Source of the DNA: Bdellovibrionales bacterium
GTDB lineage: Bacteria > Bdellovibrionota > UBA1018 > CAIMNF01
DNA: 64,000 nucleotides
Assembly: GCA_947502835.1 (NCBI GenBank)
Contig: CANNBJ010000001.1
Location: 372,001 to 436,000 of the forward strand
Reading direction: 5' to 3'
Below, piece by piece: positions 57,860-64,000 of this stretch; the stretch's first letter is position 1; every line of letters starts with the position of its first letter. A model generated the notes under the pieces. That model was not told the DNA's origin. It did not search any database and was given only the letters and a program-made list of their open reading frames with translations. A program made the translations under genes and the position numbers.

Positions 57860-59641
57860 GTGACCTGGATTCCTGTTTCGGATATGTGTCTTATCATGAT
57901 TGGGTGGATCGTTTGGGCAAGTTTGGGACTTGCCCTGTTCAAGGGAGAGGTGCGCGCCCAAGGGTGCCATTGTCCTCCCGGGTTTTCTGTTGGTGTTGGT
58001 GGAAATGTTTGCACTCGCAAGAGTTCAACCGCTCCCACCGGCGTTGTGAGTTCCAGACCAGTTGAGGTGGGCGAGGGGAACATAGATCATCTCGCGTATC
58101 CATTTCATCTGATCAAGACTTCATCGAACGCCAATTGGCCCTTCGTTGCACAAAATGGGAATTTCCCCGTTCAGGATGCCACTGGGTTGACCCTTTCGAA
58201 CCTTTCCGTTCCGCGGACCCAACCCTGGCTTGATCTTGTAAAGCCTGCCAACCGGGTGATGATCAAAGGCGGCACTCAAGGTGCCTGGTACAGCAAAGCC
58301 TTTTGTCTTTCGATTCCGGAGTCACGCAACTACGTTTTTTTTGTTGGCGGCGACAACAATTGGAAAGTCTTGATTGACGGGGAAGACTTCGCCCAATGTA
58401 CCTCAAATTATTGCTTCAGGCATGGCTTGTTTCTTGAGCAGCAGATCGGGAGCGGGCAACATTTTTTTGAGATTCGGTATCGGAACTTCAGCGGTCCCGG
58501 GGCACTTTGGGTCGAGATTTTCCAGAATTCGGGCGCGGAAATTCAAACCCGTCCGTACTCTGATTTAAACCGGATTTTCTCCACTCGCTCTTTGGTGGGC
58601 TCCTCTTGGGATTACATGAGTGATTCGGGAGGAGCTTGTCCTGACGGCTACACCTTTGATTCCTGTTCGACACGGACTTGTGTGAAGTACGAGAATATTG
58701 CTTGTGATGCGAACCTGACGGTTCGGGATTCGATTTGCGGGGCAGAAAACCAGGTGACGTTCTACAACACCACAGGGGAGGATGTGGATGCTGTGTGGTC
58801 GCTCTACCGTTTGAATGCCTCAGGGGGGAGGATTCAGCCCCCGATCGCATCCACTGCAACTTTTTACCCGAGGAATGCGGAATGGGCAGGATCGCTCCTT
58901 GCCTTGTTTGGCAATCCCGGACTTCAGGACCAAATTCTCTCCAATTCGGGGTCGGTGCGCTTTGAGCTTTCGGCCTCGGTTCAAGCGCGCTCCGGCGGTG
59001 GACGCTGGGACTATCAAAGCGTGTTCACCATCAAGCCGATTCCGGCCCGAATTGCGATTCTCAACAATCCCCCGCATCCTGATCCTGCGCCCATTTTGCC
59101 CGATTCTTCCGGAGACTTTGCGGTCTTCAAGGATCACCCGGTTCAGTTTCAGGCGGCACCTTTAGCTCAGGGCGTAATCCTTCCTTCAGGCTTTCGTTGG
59201 ACTCTTCCGCAGGGAAGCCCCACAGATCCAATTGGAAATCCGGTGACCTCGACTTGGTTTGATGTCACGCCTCTGGGCGGTGTTCCCATTGAAGCCATTG
59301 CTCTTACCCCGAATGGCTGCGAGATCAGGGCCAAAACGCGACTCATCGTGGATGATCCCAGGGGCCCGTTGGTGCCGACCGCGTTCTCTCCAAATCGAGA
59401 CGGATTGAATGACGTCTTTCGACCCCTGGGAAAGAACATCGATTGGCAGGTCTTCAGCATCTACAACCGGATGGGGCAGCGGCTTTACCATCACGAAGGG
59501 GGCGGCCAGCCAAAAGGTTGGAATGGCGATTTGCCGACAAAAGATGTCCAAAATTTTGTGGTCGTTGGCAAATGGCGGTACCAAGGCGATCCTTCCGGAC
59601 GTTGGCGTGAGTACAAAGGCAATCTCATCCTCGTTCACTGA
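57860..59641 (+). CDS. Secreted protein with CHU_C (type IX secretion-type) C-terminal domain
   Basis: This 593-residue protein has an N-terminal hydrophobic leader and a Cys-rich start (GCHCPPGFS). A PA14/fibronectin-like beta domain (about 135-215, VMIKGGTQGAWYSKAFCL) and several Ig-like segments follow. The C-terminal 89 residues (505-593) match the CHU_C / gliding-motility-associated C-terminal domain: VPTAFSPNRDGLNDVF, FSIYNRMGQRLYH, GWNGDLPTKDVQNFV and YKGNLILVH. That domain is the type B sorting signal for type IX secretion in Bacteroidota. The start could be GTG 57860 or ATG 57884. Confidence 0.78.
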   Translation: MTWIPVSDMCLIMIGWIVWASLGLALFKGEVRAQGCHCPPGFSVGVGGNVCTRKSSTAPTGVVSSRPVEVGEGNIDHLAYPFHLIKTSSNANWPFVAQNGNFPVQDATGLTLSNLSVPRTQPWLDLVKPANRVMIKGGTQGAWYSKAFCLSIPESRNYVFFVGGDNNWKVLIDGEDFAQCTSNYCFRHGLFLEQQIGSGQHFFEIRYRNFSGPGALWVEIFQNSGAEIQTRPYSDLNRIFSTRSLVGSSWDYMSDSGGACPDGYTFDSCSTRTCVKYENIACDANLTVRDSICGAENQVTFYNTTGEDVDAVWSLYRLNASGGRIQPPIASTATFYPRNAEWAGSLLALFGNPGLQDQILSNSGSVRFELSASVQARSGGGRWDYQSVFTIKPIPARIAILNNPPHPDPAPILPDSSGDFAVFKDHPVQFQAAPLAQGVILPSGFRWTLPQGSPTDPIGNPVTSTWFDVTPLGGVPIEAIALTPNGCEIRAKTRLIVDDPRGPLVPTAFSPNRDGLNDVFRPLGKNIDWQVFSIYNRMGQRLYHHEGGGQPKGWNGDLPTKDVQNFVVVGKWRYQGDPSGRWREYKGNLILVH

Positions 59642-59675
59642 GCTGAAGCGCCTTTACTCAAGAGAAGCATTCATG

Positions 59676-59700
59676 AACTCCGGTCCATTTGAACGGAGTT
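59676..59700. terminator. Weak bidirectional hairpin between convergent genes
   Basis: AACTCCG (59676-59682) and CGGAGTT (59694-59700) form a 7-bp stem with an 11-nt loop between the convergent CHU_C and peptidase genes. No clear U-run follows, so terminator function is uncertain. Confidence 0.3.
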
Positions 59701-59733
59701 TCGCTCCTCCCAAGCAATTCGGCGTTCATGGAT

Positions 59734-61458
59734 TCAAATGCCGGCACTGAGTTGATTTGCTCCCTGGATCTGGTCGAGGGGAGTGGATTCACAGGACAGA
59801 AGAGCGCGATAAGTTTCGACCACCTGATGGCTATCCGTCTGGATCGCAGCGCCGAGAATGCCAAGTTCATTTCTCATTCTCAGAAGACTTCGAACCAATC
59901 GAAACCTGAGATTTGATTTGGCATAACGTGCAGCTATATCAGAGTACGTTGCGTAGAGAGCATTCACTTCACTCGAGTGATCCGAGAGTTCCTTTGAAAG
60001 CTCCTTCGAGTGGGTTTCAAGATAATCCCATGTCTTAAACCTTCTCAGCTTTTTGTACAAACCAACAAAGCGCCCCGCTTCCTGATCCTTCGTTGCGATC
60101 AAAGGGGCCAAATCAACAAGCTCGTCTTTTGTAACCGAATGAATGGGCCCGAGGCCCAGCTCTTCAATGAGCGGATCAGAGACCTTGCTCGAAAGCTCTG
60201 GGTTCTTGAATAATCCTTCCTCGATGGAATCGATCTTATCTGAAGCCGCTTCCATTTCCGTTTCCGCTTGCACCCGTTCACGTTCAATTTGGTGTCGCTC
60301 CTTTTTAAGAGCATCAATGTCTTTCACCAAAAGCACATCGGCATCCGGAAGGCCCGATCCCTTTGCCGCCTTCACCCACTGGCGGATCTCCTCCACCATC
60401 CCATGGTAAAGTGCAGTATCTTTTCCGGTGGGGTGCATCTTGAAGTAATCCTCGCCCTTTTCGAGATTTGCGAAAAACGCGATTCTGCGATGAAGCTTCC
60501 TTTCCCCGAGCCGGGGATTAAAGTTTTTATTGGATTTGGTCTGATTCAAACTCTCCATGAGCTCAAGCAGATAGTAATCGCTCGTCGCATTCGGAATGTC
60601 TCCTACGAAATCCTGCATCTTTGCCCGAAGATGGGCCTCTCTCAGGTTCCCGGCCTCGCCAAATCCCGTCTTCTCGTGGCTGATGAAGTCCTTGCCTAAA
60701 ATCTGGCTGGTAAAAAAGCGTTCATACCCGGCATAGCCCGGTCCATCGACCTTGTCCGTGCAACCGCTTGCTGTAAGGTCCGGGGTGGACGCCGCAAAAC
60801 CGCAGAGGTTGGGATTTGCGCTGACCACTCCTTCCGGGGTTCGCTTCACACTCATTCGATGAAATCCACCGGAAAAACATTGAGTCATCCCGTAAACGAT
60901 TCTTTTCGAAGGGAGGGAGGAGAGGTCCGTTTCAAAGCGCTCTCTTGAGTAGCAAATCTCAGATTCTTTTCTCCTTTTTAGGGTAACCGGATCCCGGCCC
61001 CAAAGCGTGATGCAGTTGTTATTGAACCCGGGATCCTTTTCCTCGCGATTCGGATTGCCGTGATCGCTGATCAGAACAAACAAAGGCTCATCCGCCTTGG
61101 CCTGGTGATTCAGGATGTTTTGAATCTGGGTCCGATTCGCCTGATGATTGCCCTCGATCGATCCCACGATGAACTCCTGAATGGTGTAGTCTTCACCGCC
61201 GTATTTCATCGTGCTTTGTCGAACCACATCGGCAAGGAGGGGATTCGAGTTGACTTGATTCCCGACGCCGAAGGCGACTGATACCGAATCCCATCCGAAG
61301 CGTTCCCTAAGGCCGTCCGTGAGGCTCTTCGTTTGAAGATATTGGGAGTAGTGGTTTCCTTGGGGAGAACCTCCCCCGGAAAAAACCACAATCCCCGCAT
61401 TTGCGAACTGAATCGAGCTAAAAAAACTCACCGAAACGAGCAGAAGCTTTTTCATCAT
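59734..61458 (-). CDS. Secreted clan-CD cysteine peptidase-like protein (legumain/caspase fold)
   Basis: This 574-residue protein has a signal peptide (cleavage near ANAGI). The segment FVLISDHGNPN (His133) and GMTQCFSGGFH (Cys194) fit the clan-CD catalytic dyad, with a hydrophobic strand before each and H-G then C-x-G order. A large helical C-terminal half (about 330-560) includes a coiled-coil stretch (EVQAETEMEAASDKIDSIEE). This suggests an exported C13/caspase-like peptidase. The specificity is unknown. It is divergent from an OmpA-like gene with about 150 bp of AT-rich sequence between. Confidence 0.65.
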   Translation of the reverse strand: MMKKLLLVSVSFFSSIQFANAGIVVFSGGGSPQGNHYSQYLQTKSLTDGLRERFGWDSVSVAFGVGNQVNSNPLLADVVRQSTMKYGGEDYTIQEFIVGSIEGNHQANRTQIQNILNHQAKADEPLFVLISDHGNPNREEKDPGFNNNCITLWGRDPVTLKRRKESEICYSRERFETDLSSLPSKRIVYGMTQCFSGGFHRMSVKRTPEGVVSANPNLCGFAASTPDLTASGCTDKVDGPGYAGYERFFTSQILGKDFISHEKTGFGEAGNLREAHLRAKMQDFVGDIPNATSDYYLLELMESLNQTKSNKNFNPRLGERKLHRRIAFFANLEKGEDYFKMHPTGKDTALYHGMVEEIRQWVKAAKGSGLPDADVLLVKDIDALKKERHQIERERVQAETEMEAASDKIDSIEEGLFKNPELSSKVSDPLIEELGLGPIHSVTKDELVDLAPLIATKDQEAGRFVGLYKKLRRFKTWDYLETHSKELSKELSDHSSEVNALYATYSDIAARYAKSNLRFRLVRSLLRMRNELGILGAAIQTDSHQVVETYRALLSCESTPLDQIQGANQLSAGI

Positions 61459-61501
61459 GCAGGGGAGGGTAGAGTCTTTTGGGCGATAAATAAAGTCAGG
61501 C

Positions 61502-61535
61502 TTTAATGATAAGATTAAAAACTCTTCTCATTAAA
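61502..61535. promoter_or_regulatory. 12-bp inverted repeat in divergent AT-rich region
   Basis: TTTAATGATAAG (61502-61513) and CTTCTCATTAAA (61524-61535) are complementary at 11 of 12 positions and separated by 10 bp. They lie between divergent secreted-protein genes and may be an operator. As RNA they would also form a hairpin. Confidence 0.4.
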
Positions 61536-61610
61536 AATCGGATTTAATAAATTAAATAAGTGTAATTTATCTTGGCGTTCAATGAAATTCAATGTATCCC
61601 AAACAGGAAT

Positions 61611-62435
61611 ATGAAAAAAATCAGAACCTCCATCATCCCGATTCTTTTTACACTGACCCCACTCTGGGCCCATGGCGATCCCTCCCTTTCCCGTGAGCCC
61701 GACATCCCGCTTACGTCCGATCATCATTATTCGCAACAGAGCCTCATCCGCCTTGCCACCTCTGATTCGGCATTCTCCTGGTGGGTAAAAAATGGCCTTC
61801 GGGTTGAACTTCACGAGGACTATTTGGTTTATGACCCTTGGCCGAATGCTCATCCGGTCCGGCGCACGGTGGTTCTTCATCCGGGCGATGGATCAAATCC
61901 TCCCGTTGCACGAATTTTTCTCACCGGACAGTTTGGCACAAACGGGGCGCTCTACAGCTCCCTTCAAATCACTCAAAGAGTGGATCTCTATTCGACAGTA
62001 AATACGATGACTCCTGCCCCGATTGACCCTGCTGAACCAGAGTTGGCGAAATTAGACCCCGCAAACCACCCAACCCCCGAGATTCTTTTTACCTTCGAAC
62101 TCGCGGTAGATACCCCTTTGAATGAAAGGGAGGCCATCGAAGCGATTCAGCCCGTTATTCTCTACCTCAAGAACCATCCGTTGGTGGCGATCGAACTCAA
62201 AGGACACGTGGGATTCGAGGACCCAAGAGAGCCGGAAGGGGAAGGTCCTGCCATTTGGAACCGCAACCATAGTGATCCAAAATTTAGACACCTGGGCGAG
62301 CTTATGCTTGCGAGGACTGAATACGTGAAAAGGGTCATGGTTGCAGCAGGGATCGACTCGAGTCGCATTTCGTCTGCCAAAGGCAGTTCGAAGAACACTC
62401 CAAAGAACCGAAAGATTACCGTTCGCTATTTTTAA
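61611..62435 (+). CDS. OmpA-like exported protein, atypical
   Basis: This 274-residue product has a signal peptide (IIPILFTLTPLWA). Its C-terminal region resembles an OmpA domain: EAIEAIQPVILYLKNHPLVA, IELKGHVGFEDPRE (in place of EGHTD), LGELMLARTEYVKRVMVAAGI and SSAKGSSKN, with NRKITVRYF. The HTD motif is altered to HVG, so peptidoglycan binding may be changed or lost. The ATG at 61611 is preceded by CAGGA. The central region is unassigned. It ends before a hairpin shared with the next convergent gene. Confidence 0.6.
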   Translation: MKKIRTSIIPILFTLTPLWAHGDPSLSREPDIPLTSDHHYSQQSLIRLATSDSAFSWWVKNGLRVELHEDYLVYDPWPNAHPVRRTVVLHPGDGSNPPVARIFLTGQFGTNGALYSSLQITQRVDLYSTVNTMTPAPIDPAEPELAKLDPANHPTPEILFTFELAVDTPLNEREAIEAIQPVILYLKNHPLVAIELKGHVGFEDPREPEGEGPAIWNRNHSDPKFRHLGELMLARTEYVKRVMVAAGIDSSRISSAKGSSKNTPKNRKITVRYF

Positions 62436-62447
62436 CCCAAAATGAAA

Positions 62448-62476
62448 AGCGCACCTCCCATCAAGGGAAGTGCGCT
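62448..62476 (-). terminator. Terminator of the minus-strand secreted-protein gene
   Basis: AGCGCACCTCCC and GGGAAGTGCGCT form a 12-bp stem with one mismatch and loop ATCAA. In the minus direction the sequence after the stem is U-rich (TTTCATTTTGGG), so it fits the gene at 62506-63174 better than the plus-strand gene. Confidence 0.65.
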
Positions 62477-62505
62477 CTCAACCCGGACTCGAGCGGGTCA
62501 GGCAA

Positions 62506-63174
62506 TCAGTGGAACTGGAATTGTCCTTGGGTTTGAGATTCATTCACGGACTGGAACGCCTTCACGATCCGGCTGAACCGGCCTTGGGAAAAAGTGAGGG
62601 GAGTGGAATCGGATTCATTCATCATGTGCTGAAGCGCTTCATATGCGAATTTCTCCGCGCGCTTTGCCCGTTCCCAGCGAATTCCGTAAATCACGGCTCG
62701 GGCCGGCAATGAGGTCACGTCTGCAACGACGGGAGAAATGGCGACCGCGAATCCTGCGTAGGTGAGGTATTCCCCCGCTGCGATTCCGGCATAACGGAAC
62801 AACACATAACCCACGGGAGCCGCCGCCATTGCCATGTCGCCAATTCCACCGACGCGTCCGAATCGGGTATCACCATCATAAGCAAGTTCTGAAACCGGAA
62901 GTACCTGAAAGCGGTTCAACTGCTCATCGAGCTGAAACAAGGAGTCCGCAGTGGCGACTTCTTCCATGCTGATTTTAGTGAGCGTCGTTGAGGACTCTGC
63001 TCCATCAGTCTGGGATGAAAGCGTAATGGTGTAGCGGGTGCAATTTTGAGTCGAGTCGCGGGTTTCACACTGTGCAGTGAGTTTCTGGCTCCCGTCCGCA
63101 TTGGTGACCACTCCTGCGTGGGCGACTCCCGACATCATGACTGCACTCATTACAGAACGAATTAAAATACGCAT
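62506..63174 (-). CDS. Exported or membrane protein of unknown function
   Basis: This 222-residue protein has a signal peptide (LIRSVMSAVMMSGVAHAG). Beta-like and Cys-containing (QCETRDSTQNCTRY) segments follow, then a central hydrophobic stretch (GDMAMAAAPVGYVLFRY, YLTYAGFAVAISPVVADV) that may span a membrane. No family is recognised. The ATG at 63174 is preceded by AAGGAG at 6 nt, which settles the start. It is divergent from the gene at 63404 across a 229-bp AT-rich region. Confidence 0.6.
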   Translation of the reverse strand: MRILIRSVMSAVMMSGVAHAGVVTNADGSQKLTAQCETRDSTQNCTRYTITLSSQTDGAESSTTLTKISMEEVATADSLFQLDEQLNRFQVLPVSELAYDGDTRFGRVGGIGDMAMAAAPVGYVLFRYAGIAAGEYLTYAGFAVAISPVVADVTSLPARAVIYGIRWERAKRAEKFAYEALQHMMNESDSTPLTFSQGRFSRIVKAFQSVNESQTQGQFQFH

Positions 63175-63403
63175 GTTGATTCTCCTTTGTTTCTTGGCTC
63201 TCGTGCCGAGGGTTCGTAGACACTTAACCGGAATCATTTTCAGTGTGCAAGGAGATATATTTATTTTTTAAACTATCGATATTTAAAGTGATGCGAACTT
63301 CTTGGTCGGCAAATTCTTGTAATTTTGAGGTATTTAATCCTAACTGTCTTTTTTTTAAACAAAAAAGATTTACAAATTAAGGAACCAAATGTAGGTTCCG
63401 CTC
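63175..63403. other. Divergent AT-rich region
   Basis: This region contains promoters for the genes on both sides. It has several poly-T and poly-A tracts and a 6-bp inverted repeat GGAACC/GGTTCC (63381-63386, 63394-63399) just before the ATG at 63404. No coding gene was found in it. Confidence 0.4.
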
Positions 63404-64000
63404 ATGAAGATTACACTAATTTTGTTGTGCTCCTGGATTCTGAATTCGCCGGCCTTCGCCCAAAACCCCGAGTCAACCCCGATTCATTTGGACGTGACCT
63501 CCTTTGCCCTTCAGGGGGTGGAGCACGTTTCTTTGAATGGCTCTCGCTACACCAGGGTAAATTACCGCTACCGTTCCGAAGCGCTCAGCGGTTTTAGTCC
63601 CGAGCCCATTTTCCTTGCGGCCCATGCCATCGCCATTCCCGCAGCGCTGTACGGAACCTTTCATTGGAAAACCAGGCCTGGCACAACCCGGCCCTCCTGG
63701 ATGACCGCGGACGACAAAATGAAACATTTGTTTGCCGGCTTCTTTGTCGGTGATGTGACGAATCTGAGCCTGCAATTATTGATTCCGGAGGATGTGCCTC
63801 ACCGGAGACTCATCGCAACCCTTTCCGGGTTCGGCGTAGCCACGCTGGTCGGAATCGTGAAGGAACTTCGGGATGCGCGCGGCTTTGGAACGCCCGACCC
63901 GAAGGACGCTCTCGCAACCGCAATCGGAGGCGGGCTTGGGACGATTTCGATGTCGTTTGATGTGAAGAAAGTATTCCGCGCGAGAGGCGATCGGGAGCGG
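63404..64000 (+). CDS. Exported protein, YfiM/DUF2279-like, truncated by the window end
   Basis: The frame is open for 199 codons to the last base, so the stop lies outside. It begins with a signal peptide (ITLILLCSWILNSPAFAQ). A region with DDKMKHLFAGFFVGDVTN, an intervening hydrophobic stretch (LIATLSGFGVATLVGIVKEL) and KELRDARGFGTPDPKDALATAI resembles the D-K-x-x-H ... KE-x-x-D-x-x-G-x-G pattern of YfiM/DUF2279 proteins, possibly membrane-embedded. The match is a pattern match only. The ATG is preceded by AAGGA within an inverted repeat. Confidence 0.6.
   Translation, partial: MKITLILLCSWILNSPAFAQNPESTPIHLDVTSFALQGVEHVSLNGSRYTRVNYRYRSEALSGFSPEPIFLAAHAIAIPAALYGTFHWKTRPGTTRPSWMTADDKMKHLFAGFFVGDVTNLSLQLLIPEDVPHRRLIATLSGFGVATLVGIVKELRDARGFGTPDPKDALATAIGGGLGTISMSFDVKKVFRARGDRER

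Overview
The window reads as a continuous piece of a Gram-negative bacterial chromosome, by eye moderately GC-rich. Outer-membrane barrels, TonB-type uptake, lipoproteins and LolC-type lipoprotein release show the double membrane. Several traits suggest a Bdellovibrionota-like (predatory or related) bacterium, which is inference: many secreted hydrolases, a PP2C phosphatase fused to a cyclic-nucleotide domain, a degenerate HD-GYP protein, an orphan PilT-like ATPase and many taxon-specific secreted proteins. No rRNA, IS element, prophage or CRISPR array was seen. Two tRNA genes are present (Val-GAC, Leu-GAG).

Layout. 0-7 kb: end of an oxidoreductase gene, an outer-membrane barrel protein, then a tight operon fadJ-like / lolC-like / ribE / ribBA / ribH. 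7-15 kb: hibernation factor, a matrixin-type lipoprotein protease, tRNA-Val, a sigma-region-4/zinc-finger/membrane-anchor fusion divergent from a c-type cytochrome protein, and gltX. 12.6-18.4 kb: a TonB-dependent receptor and short-chain dehydrogenase diverge from two 6-pyruvoyl-tetrahydropterin-synthase-like genes and a complete NMT1/THI5-type ABC importer, which looks like a system for making or importing a pterin-like or related heterocycle. 18.5-33 kb: secreted metalloprotease, PP2C-cNMP protein, tRNA-Leu, SEC-C protein, tex, Fur-type regulator, Lys-rich HU protein, a FecR/TPR-barrel divergent pair, YitT protein, a clan GH-A-like secreted glycosidase and a phospholipase-A2-like protein.

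33-45 kb is the most unusual part. A lipid kinase and a double FtsX-type permease lie beside a six-gene operon with overlapping start and stop codons: DUF3419/BtaA-like aminocarboxypropyl transferase, cytochrome P450, AMP-ligase-like enzyme, UbiA prenyltransferase, rifampicin-phosphotransferase/PEP-synthase-like enzyme and GNAT acyltransferase. This looks like an undescribed lipid or meroterpenoid pathway.

45-64 kb: SGNH hydrolase, panD, a half-size TauE protein, and a tyrosine recombinase 43 bp from a perfect 11-6-11 dif-like site. Genes left of the site mostly point right and those immediately to its right point left, as expected near a replication terminus. Further right are btpA, a cyclophilin, an OmpA protein, a TraB/EreA-like protein, a PilT-like ATPase, a photolyase, a protein with a type-IX-secretion (CHU_C) C-terminal domain, a clan-CD (legumain-like) secreted peptidase and a gene running off the right end.
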